Position numbers and translations under genes: made by a program. Positions 27,501-36,400 of a stretch of 64,000 nt of DNA are shown here, in pieces (positions within the stretch are counted from its first letter, which is position 1; each line of letters opens with the position of its first letter). Origin of the DNA: an uncultured Bacteroidales bacterium (GTDB taxonomy: Bacteria > Bacteroidota > Bacteroidia > Bacteroidales > F082); NCBI GenBank assembly GCA_947307415.1, contig CAMZJA010000002.1, positions 145,416 to 209,415 of the forward strand. The letters run 5' to 3'. The notes beneath the pieces were generated by a model. That model saw only the letters and a program-made list of their open reading frames with translations, did not search any database and was not told the DNA's origin.

Positions 27501-27954
27501 GAAGTATTTTAACACTATGAGTCAGGAAGACATCCGCAACTTCGAGAAAAACGGCGGAGCCAACATCACCGTTGAAGGTCAGGAAGTGAACCTGATTTTG
27601 GAAGACGCTCTCATCACCACGGAGGACATCCCGGGCTGGACAGTGACGACACAGGACAACATGACTGTTGCCCTCGACATCACCATCTCGCAGGAATTGT
27701 TTGAGGAGGGATTGGCAAGAGAAATCATCAACAGAGTTCAAAATATGAGAAAAGACAGCGGCTTGGAGGTCACCGACAAGATAGTTTTGACTATCGAGAA
27801 GAATGCCGACATCATGAAGCCGGTGGAGCGTTTCGGAGAGTACATCTGCTCGGAGACACTGGCCACATTGGAGATGGTCGACAAGCTCGAAAACGTTGAG
27901 GCTCAAGAACTTGTTGAAAAGGTTTCAGCAAAATTAACGATTAAAAAAGCATAA
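24541..27954 (+). CDS. ileS: Isoleucyl-tRNA synthetase, type 2, with altered GIHH signature
   Basis: A 1,137-residue class I synthetase that charges tRNA-Ile. The length and sequence (WDTHGLPVELGVEKKLGI, CW and GWFFTLHAIATM blocks) fit the eukaryote-like type-2 IleRS. The class I KMSKS loop is intact (KNGNKMSKRLGN). The other signature, normally H-x-G-H, reads PGIHH at residues 56-60 (GIHH codons 24709-24720), so His and Gly are swapped. Such GxHH variants of type-2 IleRS are reported to cause very strong mupirocin resistance. CP1 editing-domain residues and the anticodon-binding helices are present. It has its own -7 box and is followed closely by the DksA-like gene. Confidence 0.97.
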   Translation: MKNAYREYKFLNLTNIADEIRKYWEDNDIFNKSLENTKNGTAYVFYEGPPSANGMPGIHHVMARTIKDTFCRFQTLKGKYVSRKAGWDTHGLPVELGVEKKLGITKEDIGKKISVDDYNRACREEVMKYKDRWDDLTRQMGYWVDLNNPYITFTNEYIETLWFLLKDLYNKGLLYKGYTIQPYSPAAGTGLSSHELNMPGCYRDVKDLTCVAMFRLKAEQRKFQKLPFDVDVNFHDVQIVAWTTTPWTLPSNTALAVGPGIEYNLVKTVNPNSGEQIYIIIGKPLMASFFPAEAEKTAFDDWKVGDKKLPYEVLGTCKGKELAGLDYEPLIPWVKPDGDGFRVIPGDYVTTEDGTGIVHIAPTFGADDNRVAKQTNIPPLHLIDKDGKAQPMVDKTGKFFLLEDLDPEWVKTHVDAEEYAKYAGKFVKNAYDPTKTDKDISLDVEIVIMLKEQGKLFKSEKHTHNYPHCWRTDKPVLYYPLDSWFIKTTALKDRMIELNKTINWKPEATGSGRFGNWLENLVDWNLSRSRYWGTPLPIWRTEDGNEEICIGSVAQLREEIEKSVKTGFMKENPYKSEDYTKFDLHRPYIDGVVLVSKSGKKMFREPDLIDVWFDSGAMPYAQIHYMGKPGQLNDKTFPADFIAEGVDQTRGWFFTLHAIATMCFDSVAYKNVISNGLVLDKNGNKMSKRLGNAVDPFGAITKYGADAVRWYMITNSQPWDNLKFDEEGVDDVRRKFFGTLYNTYAFFALYANIDGFEYKEADIPFEKRPEIDRWILSELNSLIIEVEKDYEAYEPTKAGRAIGNFVDAHLSNWYVRLSRRRFWKSNGSDDKTSAYQTLYTCLDTLARLISPIAPFFSEQLYRDLNAVTHRDSAESVHLTKFPKANEKFIDKKLEERMEMAQLVASMVLSLRKKANIRVRQPLSRIMIPVLSDDMKQQLEKVEGLILSEVNVKKVEYLTGELNILVKKVRPNFASLKTRYAKLMGQLTKYFNTMSQEDIRNFEKNGGANITVEGQEVNLILEDALITTEDIPGWTVTTQDNMTVALDITISQELFEEGLAREIINRVQNMRKDSGLEVTDKIVLTIEKNADIMKPVERFGEYICSETLATLEMVDKLENVEAQELVEKVSAKLTIKKA

Positions 27955-27970
27955 CAAAATAACTATCATT

Positions 27971-28365
27971 ATGGAAGAAACAGTCAACACATCAGAAAAA
28001 ACCAGATATTCTGACGAAGAACTGGCTGAATTCAAGGCTCTGATTCTTGACAGATTGGCTCAGGCTAGAAAAGATTTGGAGTTATTGCAGGAAAACGTCG
28101 CCAGCGGTAACGACTCCGACGACACAGCTCCTACATTCAAAATTTTGGAGGAAGGCGCAGCGGTTTTGTCGAAAGAGGAAAACAGCGCTCTTGCAGTACG
28201 CCAAATCAAATACATCAAGAATTTGGAAAACGCTTTGATTCGCATCGAGAACAAAACCTACGGCATCTGCCGCGTGACAGGCAAGCTCATCCCCAAGGAG
28301 CGTCTGCGCGCCGTGCCGCACGCAACGCTCAGCGTCGAAGCTAAGATGAATCAGAATAAGAGAAA

Positions 28366-28369
<4 letters not shown>
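27971..28369 (+). CDS. DksA/TraR-family protein lacking most zinc-finger cysteines
   Basis: A 132-residue coiled-coil protein. The tip motif D-x-x-D-x-A is present as DSDDTA (residues ~47-52), as in DksA, which inserts into the RNA-polymerase secondary channel with ppGpp. The C-terminal module keeps the fold text YGICRVTGKLIPKERLRAVP, but only the first of the four zinc-ligand cysteines remains; the others read Thr, Ser and Lys. It is therefore probably a zinc-free DksA-like regulator. It lies between ileS (16 bp) and lspA (4-bp overlap), so it is co-expressed with them. Confidence 0.88.
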
Positions 28370-30448
<2,079 letters not shown>

Positions 30449-30451
30449 GCC

Positions 30452-30688
30452 ATGAAACTCGAGATAACATCACCCGACAAGCAGATTTTCAGCGGCGACG
30501 CCGACCTGGTGCAACTTCCAGGCAGCGACGGCTTGTTTGAGATTTTGCACAACCACGCCCCGATGATTGCAGCCTTGGGTCCTGGCAAGATCAAAGTGCA
30601 GGACGAAGCCGGCAAACTTCAGTTTTTTGAGATAAAAGGCGGCGTTTGCGAAGTTAGGGATAATATCATAACGGTATTAGCTGAATAA
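30452..30688 (+). CDS. atpC: F1F0 ATP synthase subunit epsilon (short form)
   Basis: A 78-residue protein matching only the N-terminal beta-sandwich of epsilon (LEITSPDKQIFSGDADLVQL, LPGSDGLFEILHNHAPMIAAL). The C-terminal helical hairpin that inhibits ATP hydrolysis in other bacteria is absent, which is usual in this phylum. It is followed by a large hairpin at 30704-30783 that probably ends the lspA-atpDC transcript. Confidence 0.93.
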   Translation: MKLEITSPDKQIFSGDADLVQLPGSDGLFEILHNHAPMIAALGPGKIKVQDEAGKLQFFEIKGGVCEVRDNIITVLAE

Positions 30689-30703
30689 CAAATTTTTGTT
30701 GTC

Positions 30704-30783
30704 AAATTTTAAAGACCTTTTTCCGATTATGCTATTTTTCAGCTTAACGCAAGGCATAATCTCCAAATGGTCTTTAAAATTTT
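30704..30783. terminator. Long two-stem hairpin after atpC, probable terminator
   Basis: AAATTTTAAAGACC (30704-30717) pairs with GGTCTTTAAAATTT (30769-30782). Inside it, after symmetrical 7-nt spacers, GATTATGC (30725-30732) pairs perfectly with GCATAATC (30754-30761) around a 21-nt loop. A T-run follows. It is bigger than a simple terminator, and a conserved RNA is possible. Confidence 0.65.
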
Positions 30784-30817
30784 TTTCAGAAAATAGTAAA
30801 TGCTTTTACTTTTTTTG

Positions 30818-30825
30818 TATTTTTG
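30818..30825 (+). promoter_or_regulatory. -7 box (TATTTTTG) for the porin gene
   Basis: TATTTTTG lies 40 nt before the porin start at 30866, immediately after the atpC terminator. It matches the TAnnTTTG consensus; no strong -33 TTTG is evident. Confidence 0.5.
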
Positions 30826-30865
30826 CACCGAAAACGAATATAATTACTAATTAAATTCACGAATC

Positions 30866-31984
30866 ATGAAAAAATTTAGACTTACATTATTATCTATCAT
30901 GCTGATATTCAGCAGCTTAGCATTTGCACAAGAAAAGAAACCTGAAAAAGTTAAAGTCAGTGGATTCGTACAAGGACTTTATACCGTTGACATTCATGAC
31001 AGCGACAACATCGATAACTCGTTCCGCATGCGTCGTGTCCGTCTCTCAGTAAGCGGAGACCTTAACAAAGTCATCTCTTACAAGGTTCAAGGAGATTTCA
31101 GCAGCACACCAACCCTGGTTGATGCTTACGTGAAGGCCAAATTCTGTGACGCTTTTGCAGTGCAGTTTGGTCAGTTTAAGCTCCCATTCTCAATTGAAAA
31201 TCCAATCAACCCGGTTGATCTTGAAGCCATTGATTACGGTGATGTGATCAACAAGCTCGTCGGCTACAGCGATGTTTGCGGCGTTGGCGGTCTCGGCCGT
31301 GACCTCGGTTTGATGTTTACTGGTAAATTCGTGAAAATCGGTAAAGATGAGCACTACCTGTTTGACTACGGCATTGGCGTTTTCAACGGTACCGGTCCTT
31401 ACAAACTTAAAGACGACAAGATGGCAAGCAAGGACGACAACAGAGAAAAAGAGTTTGTCGGCCGTTTGAACATCCATCCTCTTAAGAGCATCACTGTTTC
31501 AGCTTCATACTACACAGGTCACTACGGACAATATGCTCTGAAGAGAGACCGTATCGGTTTCGGCGCTGAATACAACGACGGAAAATTAGTGGCACGTACA
31601 GAATGCATCATGGGAAATACAGGTACAAGAACCGAAATCTATGACCAGATAGTCACCGACTCTTTGGTTGGAGTGGAAATCGGCTCATATGACAGCTTCG
31701 GTATGTATTCAGTGGCAGGATACTGGATTGACTTCACCTGCCATGACAACCCGATGAGAATACTTCCATTCGTTCGCTACGACTATTTTGCAAAAAATGT
31801 CGATGTAAAAACAGATCCTTACGGAGTGTTTACTACTGGTTTCGACTTCCGTCCTTATAAATTCTTAAGCTTGAAAATGAACTACCAACTCATCCAGAAC
31901 ACTGTTTACAAAGAGAATTCAACAGAGGAAACCGAAGGAAAAATCAGCCATTGTGTAAAATGTATGGTTAGCTATAAATTCTAA
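30866..31984 (+). CDS. Phosphate-selective-type porin (OprP/OprO family)
   Basis: A 372-residue outer-membrane porin with signal peptide MKKFRLTLLSIMLIFSSLAFA and strands such as VSGFVQGLYTVDIHDSD, RMRRVRLSVSGDLNKVISYK and FAVQFGQFKLPFSIENP, which are typical of the OprP/OprO family. Bacteroidetes members need not be phosphate-specific. It is followed by a YeiH-type transporter 32 bp later, so an anion pathway across both membranes is possible but unproven. It has its own -7 box. Confidence 0.85.
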   Translation: MKKFRLTLLSIMLIFSSLAFAQEKKPEKVKVSGFVQGLYTVDIHDSDNIDNSFRMRRVRLSVSGDLNKVISYKVQGDFSSTPTLVDAYVKAKFCDAFAVQFGQFKLPFSIENPINPVDLEAIDYGDVINKLVGYSDVCGVGGLGRDLGLMFTGKFVKIGKDEHYLFDYGIGVFNGTGPYKLKDDKMASKDDNREKEFVGRLNIHPLKSITVSASYYTGHYGQYALKRDRIGFGAEYNDGKLVARTECIMGNTGTRTEIYDQIVTDSLVGVEIGSYDSFGMYSVAGYWIDFTCHDNPMRILPFVRYDYFAKNVDVKTDPYGVFTTGFDFRPYKFLSLKMNYQLIQNTVYKENSTEETEGKISHCVKCMVSYKF

Positions 31985-32016
31985 ATTCAAAATTTAAAAT
32001 TTAAAGATTTAAGATT

Positions 32017-33357
32017 ATGACAAATTCAGATTTGTTAAAAAAAGAAGACTGGTTGGCGGTGTGGATCGGCTTCATCGTCATCGCAGTCGGTTGCGTGTCG
32101 GTTTTGACAGGCTGGTTCGACTTCTCGGCAGCCAAATTCAGCACATGGGTCATCGGTGAGGAAGGCGTCAAGAAGGCTGTGCCGCTTGCCGAACAGCTCG
32201 GACAGTGGATTTTCTGGCGCAAACTCATCGTGACGGTGCTTGTTCTCGGAATATTATTTACAATAGGTATCAAATTGCAGGGCGAGAATGTGAAAAAATA
32301 CATTCCGGCATTCATCGTGCTGTTTGTGATAGCAATCATCGTGCGTTTTGTGAGTGCTGAGTTCACCTTGAACCGTTACCTCGAATGGGCATTCTGGGCA
32401 TTGCTCATCGGCCTGTTGATTTCCAACACCGTCGGCACCCCTGAATGGCTGAAACCTGCAATCAGGACTGAGTTTTACATCAAGACCGGTTTGGTCATCA
32501 TGGGATTCTCGGTGTTGTTCAGCAACATCGCGAAGTTCGGTCTCTACGGCCTCGGCATCGCTTGGGTTGTGACACCTATCGTCATCATCTTCATGTGGTG
32601 GTTCGGCACCAAGGTGTTGAAAATTGGCAACAAGCCGTTGGTTATCACTCTGGCATCAGCCACTTCGGTGTGCGGTACATCGGCCGCCATCGCCACAGGA
32701 GCCGCTGCAAAGGCAAAGAAAGAAGACCTCTCATTGGCAATCTCCATTTCTATCATCTTCACCATTTTGATGATGGTGTTTGAGCCTATGATCATCCGTT
32801 GGGTCGGCATGAGCAACCTCATGGGCGGCGCACTCATCGGAGGCACTGTCGACTCGACAGGCGCTGTGGTTCTGGCAGGTAACGCCCTCGGACCTGAGGC
32901 TGAGCAGGCTGCTGTTTTGGTCAAGTCAATTCAGAACATCCTCATCGGATTCATCGCCTTCTTCGTGGCAGTGTTCTTCGCTTTGAAGGTTGACAAAACT
33001 GGCGATCAGAATGTAGGCGCAGGCGAGATCTGGAACCGTTTCCCGAAGTTCATCATCGGTTTCTTCGTGGCATCACTGGTGGCATCGTTCATAGTGCTGC
33101 CTATGACCAGCGGCGCTGAGGTTAAGGCCATCAACGGAGTGCTCGACCAGTACAAGAGCTGGGCATTCGTGCTCGCGTTCACAAGCATCGGTTTGGACAC
33201 CAACTTCAAGGCTTTAGCCAAGCAGATGCAAGGCGGCAAGGTGTTATGGCTCTACGTCGTGGGACAGCTGTTCAACATCGCATTGACACTGTTTGCGGTG
33301 TGGTTCCTGCTCTCTGGCGTGGTGTTCGACATCCCAGTACTTGACACATTCAAATAA
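32017..33357 (+). CDS. YeiH/YadS-family putative sulfate/sulfite exporter
   Basis: A 446-residue inner-membrane protein of the conserved hypothetical 698 family with about ten to eleven membrane segments. The typical core is visible: TGLVIMGFSVLFSNIAKFG, the central SATSVCGTSAAIATGAAAKAK motif, GGTVDSTGAVVLAGNALG, and the C-terminal FTSIGLDTNFKALAKQMQGG. Members are annotated as putative sulfate exporters, and the substrate is not established for this subgroup. The next small gene starts on its stop codon. Confidence 0.85.
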   Translation: MTNSDLLKKEDWLAVWIGFIVIAVGCVSVLTGWFDFSAAKFSTWVIGEEGVKKAVPLAEQLGQWIFWRKLIVTVLVLGILFTIGIKLQGENVKKYIPAFIVLFVIAIIVRFVSAEFTLNRYLEWAFWALLIGLLISNTVGTPEWLKPAIRTEFYIKTGLVIMGFSVLFSNIAKFGLYGLGIAWVVTPIVIIFMWWFGTKVLKIGNKPLVITLASATSVCGTSAAIATGAAAKAKKEDLSLAISISIIFTILMMVFEPMIIRWVGMSNLMGGALIGGTVDSTGAVVLAGNALGPEAEQAAVLVKSIQNILIGFIAFFVAVFFALKVDKTGDQNVGAGEIWNRFPKFIIGFFVASLVASFIVLPMTSGAEVKAINGVLDQYKSWAFVLAFTSIGLDTNFKALAKQMQGGKVLWLYVVGQLFNIALTLFAVWFLLSGVVFDIPVLDTFK

Positions 33358-33644
33358 TGAATAAAAAACACATAGTTTTCAAGGTGATTACCATCGTTGT
33401 GGTAGTAATCACTTTGGTTTTGGCGGTTTACATCATGATAAATCGCAAGGGCGTGGTCGAAGATTACGACTTTGGTGCGGGGGCGTATTATTATGCCGAC
33501 ATCCCGACGGAGGAATATGCCAAGATTGACAAGGAAGGCGCATATATCAACACTGTTCCGAAGTGGATTTATTATGTGTTGTTCTTTGCGTGGGGATGGC
33601 TGATGTGGCGTTTGTGGGTATGGATTGAGGGGCGGAAAAAATAA
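33357..33644 (+). CDS. Small two-helix membrane protein downstream of YeiH-type transporter
   Basis: A 95-residue protein starting in the stop codon of the transporter gene (TAATG), so translation is coupled. It has one N-terminal membrane helix (FKVITIVVVVITLVLAVYIM), a ~35-residue extracytoplasmic stretch rich in Tyr and acidic residues (DYDFGAGAYYYADIPTEEYA), and a Trp-rich C-terminal helix (WIYYVLFFAWGWLMWRLWVW). It may be an accessory subunit of the transporter. No family was recognised. Confidence 0.7.
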   Translation: MNKKHIVFKVITIVVVVITLVLAVYIMINRKGVVEDYDFGAGAYYYADIPTEEYAKIDKEGAYINTVPKWIYYVLFFAWGWLMWRLWVWIEGRKK

Positions 33645-33658
33645 TTTTCGAAAAAACG

Positions 33659-33687
33659 TTGTGATATTGAAAAAAGTTGTATTTTTG
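33659..33687 (+). promoter_or_regulatory. Promoter of tRNA-Cys
   Basis: TTG at 33659-33661 and TATTTTTG at 33680-33687 are separated by 18 nt. The -7 box ends 15 nt before the mature tRNA. Confidence 0.65.
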
Positions 33688-33702
33688 CAGTCCCAATGAC
33701 AA

Positions 33703-33773
33703 GGTATCATGGCCGAGTGGCTAGGCGAAGGTCTGCAAAACCTTTTACGGCGGTTCGATTCCGTCTGGTACCT
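33703..33773 (+). tRNA. tRNA-Cys (anticodon GCA)
   Basis: A cloverleaf of 71 nt. The acceptor is GGTATCA with TGGTACC (one G-T pair). The anticodon arm is AAGGT-CTGCAAA-ACCTT with GCA at its centre, and the T arm is GGCGG-TTCGATT-CCGTC. The discriminator is T and CCA is not encoded. It decodes UGY cysteine codons and is a single gene with its own promoter and terminator. Confidence 0.95.
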
Positions 33774-33780
33774 CAAGGTT

Positions 33781-33813
33781 AAAGCACTGACTATCAATTA
33801 GTTAGTGCTTTTG
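33781..33813 (+). terminator. Terminator of tRNA-Cys
   Basis: AAAGCACTGACT (33781-33792) pairs with AGTTAGTGCTTT (33800-33811) with one G-T pair, followed by a TTTTGTTTT tail. It overlaps the 3' end of the interrupted FISUMP lipoprotein gene on the opposite strand. Confidence 0.8.
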
Positions 33814-34137
33814 TTTTATATTCCGCACTGCCCTGACACATTGTCCCCTGCTACGCTCGTAAGTGCCGCACACATGACAATTTACATCATCGAAATGCAA
33901 GCTCCATCCAGCCACTTGACATTCTGTTTGAAGAGAGCTCGACCAATAAACGCCCAATCCGGTGCATATCAACTCACCATCCAAGCGGAAACCTGTAGCC
34001 GGGAAAAAGATAGAGTTTCCATTACTGCCCGTTAAGAGTCTTCCATCAACGCCATTCAATGTGGTCCAAACAAAAGTAGTGTTTTGGTAAAGCTCGTTAT
34101 ACTCCGCTTCGGTAGGCATACGCCAACCAGCACCAAG
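33802..34137 (-). pseudogene. 3' half of FISUMP-type lipoprotein gene split by the IS1595 element
   Basis: This minus-strand stretch encodes LGAGWRMPTEAEYNELYQNT and 90 further residues (GNSIFFPATGFRLDGE, GVYWSSSLQTE, SRGQCVRAVRN). It is the C-terminal part of a Fibrobacter-major-paralogue/FISUMP-like domain. It has no start of its own beyond an internal Met. The 5' half is at 39626-40018. Removing 34146-39625 and one copy of the 8-bp duplicate joins ...DDAAFTN to LGAGWRMPT in frame, giving a 242-residue protein. The break is therefore a recent insertion, not decay. Confidence 0.9.
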
Positions 34138-34145
34138 ATTTGTAA
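34138..34145. repeat. Left copy of 8-bp target-site duplication
   Basis: ATTTGTAA directly abuts the left inverted repeat and is repeated exactly at 39626-39633. An 8-bp duplication is the known hallmark of IS1595-family transposition. Confidence 0.93.
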
Positions 34146-34173
34146 GGTGACTATATACCTCAATACCCTAAAT
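34146..34173. repeat. Left terminal inverted repeat of IS1595-family element
   Basis: 28 bp beginning GGTGACTATATACCTCAATA and ending CCCTAAAT. It is a perfect inverted copy of 39598-39625, and identity stops immediately inside. Confidence 0.95.
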
Positions 34174-34212
34174 TTTAAACCTTGAATTAAATTTCGATTA
34201 TATTGACTTACT

Positions 34213-34248
34213 AAATATCGTTGCGAGTTTTCGTGACGATATTTTTTT
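34213..34248 (+). terminator. Terminator just inside the left element end
   Basis: AAATATCGT (34213-34221) pairs perfectly with ACGATATTT (34236-34244) and runs into a T-tract. It would stop transcription entering from the tRNA-Cys side. Confidence 0.7.
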
Positions 34249-34306
34249 ACAAATTTTTCAAAAATCCGTTTCAAAAAGTTTGCTTGCTGTTATTAATGTA
34301 TTCATA

Positions 34307-34472
34307 AAAGCGGCAAGAAAATATGAAGATAGTTTTTATCATTCTCGTGAAAGGATACATTGAAGAGTTTGTGTATAGTTATTACTTAAAGACTTCACAA
34401 GGTTGGCAAGTAGTGGCTATATATAAACTCATACCGATTTAAACCCCAATCGCATATTTTCTTTGCCGCTTT
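34307..34472 (+). other. 166-nt imperfect hairpin upstream of the transposase
   Basis: AAAGCGGCAAGAAAATATG (34307-34325) pairs with CATATTTTCTTTGCCGCTTT (34453-34472), with a single bulged base. Inside it GAGTTTGTGTATAG (34365-34378) pairs with CTATATATAAACTC (34417-34430) as 14 continuous pairs with two G-U. TACTT (34383-34387) then pairs with AAGTA (34408-34412). The distance to the transposase start is about 170 nt. It may be a leader controlling transposase expression or a separate RNA; the strand is inferred from the transposase. No protein-coding frame explains it. Confidence 0.6.
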
Positions 34473-34643
34473 ATTTGTTAATAACGTTGTTGAAAAATTC
34501 TTTTAACACTCTCAACTTGCAGACAATCAACGCCGTAAGACAAACCATCCAGCGTTTTATTGGCAAATTTGGCTAAAAATCGCCAAACTACTTTTTTCTG
34601 CAAAGTTTATATACTCAGAATCTCTAATGATTCTGTGATAGTC

Positions 34644-35645
34644 ATGAGTGTAAAATCCTACTTCAACAAACGCTACGATTCATTGATTGACTTCTGTAAA
34701 ACATTCTCTACAGAGAAACGTTGTATCAATTTTCTTGAACGTAAACGCTGGGCTGACGGAGTTGTTTCGCCTTACGATGCAACTTCAAAAGTCTATAAGC
34801 GTGGTGATGGTTTGTATCGTTGCAAGAATACTGGTAAGAATTTCAACGTAAGAATCAGAACAATCTTTCAAGAGAGCAAAGTCTCATTAACAAAGTGGTT
34901 TATTGCTATCTATCTGTTAGAGACACGTTCAAAGGGAATTTCATCCGCACAACTCGCAAAGGATTTAAACCTCACGCAGAAAACAGCTTGGTACATGTTG
35001 CACAAAATCCGTCTCTGCATGGAATATAAGGGGGAAAAGTTTGATGGTGAAGTAGAATTAGACGAAACTTTTGTAGGCGGCAAGAACAAGAATCGTCATA
35101 GCAAGAATAAAATCAGAAACGCTCAAGGTCGCAGTTTCAAAGACAAGGTGCCTGTAATGGGTCTGTTGCAGCGTGATTCTAAAGGCGGTGGCGATAAGGT
35201 GATGTGTTTTCAAATCAACGATACATCTTGGAAGCCGTTGACTCGTCATATTATTACGCACGTCAAAAGAAATGTTACGCTGTTTATGGATGACTGGCAA
35301 GGTTATCGGGTTGTTAATAAGGTTTATAAAAGCAGCGTTGTTGACCACGGACACGGCATATACGTTGACGGCAATACTTATACGAATACGATTGAAGCGT
35401 TTTGGAGTAACTACTGCAAACGTCCTATTAACAGCACCTACAGCTCTATTAGCAAACACCATATGCAAAAGTATTTCGATGAGTTTGCGTGGCGTTATAA
35501 TACCCGCAAAGTTTCTTTTAGTGAAAGGTTTGATTTGTTCTTCACGAACATCGAACATTTAGTAACTCATAAAGAATTGATTAAAGGAAATGGAAATCGC
35601 AGGAAACAAACCCTCAAGCAAGTCGCAGAAATGCAAAGAGCGTAA
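34644..35645 (+). CDS. IS1595-family (ISXO2-type) transposase
   Basis: A 333-residue DDE-type transposase. The N-terminal zinc-ribbon module aligns with the family (RWADGVVSPYD...SKVYKRGDGLYRCKNTGKNF), but only one of the expected four Cys remains, a feature of a Bacteroidetes subgroup. A helix-turn-helix follows (GISSAQLAKDLNLTQKTAWYML). The catalytic core shows EVELDETFVGGK (first Asp), TLFMDDWQGYRVV (second Asp) and NTYTNTIEAFWSNY (Asn/Glu). An in-frame ATG at 34560 exists, but MSVKSYFNKRYDSL at 34644 is the usual start. Its 3' end overlaps the next small gene by 56 bp. Confidence 0.93.
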   Translation: MSVKSYFNKRYDSLIDFCKTFSTEKRCINFLERKRWADGVVSPYDATSKVYKRGDGLYRCKNTGKNFNVRIRTIFQESKVSLTKWFIAIYLLETRSKGISSAQLAKDLNLTQKTAWYMLHKIRLCMEYKGEKFDGEVELDETFVGGKNKNRHSKNKIRNAQGRSFKDKVPVMGLLQRDSKGGGDKVMCFQINDTSWKPLTRHIITHVKRNVTLFMDDWQGYRVVNKVYKSSVVDHGHGIYVDGNTYTNTIEAFWSNYCKRPINSTYSSISKHHMQKYFDEFAWRYNTRKVSFSERFDLFFTNIEHLVTHKELIKGNGNRRKQTLKQVAEMQRA

Positions 35646-35793
35646 AGGGCAGCGCAGCAAGCAGCGCAAGACAACGCAGCGTAAAAGAGTTTACATTCCA
35701 TTGCGTGACAGCAACGACCCTTACTTTGTGAAACGCAGGCAAGAAATTGATGAAGATATAAAGAGAAACAACGAATCTGTTGATAATATATAA
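35590..35793 (+). CDS. Small basic cargo protein overlapping the transposase end
   Basis: A 67-residue Lys/Arg-rich protein (SKSQKCKERKGQRSKQRKTT, then VYIPLRDSNDPYFVKRRQEI). It starts inside the transposase gene in another frame and continues 148 bp beyond its stop. The second half looks like a folded, conserved-type segment. It could be a nucleic-acid-binding accessory protein, or arise by frameshift from the transposase. Function unknown. It belongs to the rightward cargo set. Confidence 0.5.
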   Translation: MEIAGNKPSSKSQKCKERKGQRSKQRKTTQRKRVYIPLRDSNDPYFVKRRQEIDEDIKRNNESVDNI

Positions 35794-35847
35794 GCGTAGA
35801 AAAATTTGAAATAAATATAAATTTTTCACTATTCGCCAAACTTTTTG

Positions 35848-35855
35848 TATATTTG
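35848..35855 (+). promoter_or_regulatory. -7 box (TATATTTG) before the structured RNA
   Basis: TATATTTG matches TAnnTTTG and would place the transcript start near 35861, just before the first arm of the hairpin at 35867. The -33 region is weak (no clear TTTG). Confidence 0.55.
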
Positions 35856-35860
35856 CACCG

Positions 35861-36060
35861 ACAATTGTGTCTCGACCTCGTGTTAAATCGCCAATTTTCA
35901 ACAAAGGTAAATACGAGACACAGACGGTGGTTCACATACGTGGGCTGCTTATCTGTGCGTATTTACAAGTGTTTGGCGATACTTCACGAGGCGCATGGAT
36001 TGCAGTCCACGTTTCTTTTTACAAGAACGTATCATTGTTTAACATAAAAAGTATCGCATT
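35861..36060 (+). ncRNA. Candidate structured RNA/leader with two exclusive folds in the IS1595 element
   Basis: Fold A is built of four nested pairings: CCTCGTG (35876-35882) with CACGAGG (35985-35991), TCGCCAA (35888-35894) with TTGGCGA (35973-35979), GTAAATACG (35907-35915) with CGTATTTAC (35958-35966), and CACAGA (35919-35924) with TCTGTG (35952-35957). That is 29 perfect pairs. Fold B pairs GTGTCTCG (35867-35874) with CGAGACAC (35914-35921) and excludes part of fold A. GCGATACTT at 35976-35984 is complementary to AAGTATCGC just upstream of the starts at 36061 and 36419. It has its own -7 box. It could be a switch-like leader or an antisense RNA; ends are approximate. Confidence 0.55.
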
Positions 36061-36387
36061 ATGTACACAGCTCAAGAAATTAAAGACGAAGCAAAATCTC
36101 AATCCCGATTAGTCTTTTGGCTTTGGATTTTGGTTTTCGGAATCCCTATGGGATTTTTAACCTACACAACATTATCAGACCCTCATGCCCCAACAACCCT
36201 TGTATGGAATACGATATGGGGTGATGTCGCTGTATTCTTTGGCGCATTGATTATGAAATGGATTTCAGAAATTAACACAAGAAACAGATGCAGAGAAATC
36301 AATGTCGAAGAAGAGCGTAACATCCGCTTGAAACATTACAAGCGAGTTGAAGAACTCTTGGAAAATCTGAACAAGGAAAGCAAGTAA
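36061..36387 (+). CDS. Cargo: small two-helix membrane protein
   Basis: A 108-residue protein with two membrane helices (SRLVFWLWILVFGIPMGFL and WNTIWGDVAVFFGALIMKWI) and a charged C-terminal coiled-coil-like tail (EINVEEERNIRLKHYKRVEELLENLNKE). No family was recognised. Its start codon is preceded at 36049-36057 by AAGTATCGC, complementary to the structured RNA. Small membrane proteins with cytoplasmic coils occur in toxin, holin-like and defence modules, but no specific function can be claimed. Confidence 0.7.
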   Translation: MYTAQEIKDEAKSQSRLVFWLWILVFGIPMGFLTYTTLSDPHAPTTLVWNTIWGDVAVFFGALIMKWISEINTRNRCREINVEEERNIRLKHYKRVEELLENLNKESK

Positions 36388-36400
36388 TTAAACAACCAAT

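Noticed and set aside
34307-35991. Possible guide RNA for a TnpB/IscB-like nuclease
   Set aside because: No RuvC- or HNH-type nuclease gene is present, and the transposase is of DDE type.
35853-36112. Overlapping frames (64 and 81 codons) across the structured RNA
   Set aside because: They overlap one another, use poor starts, and the nested inverted repeats better explain the sequence.
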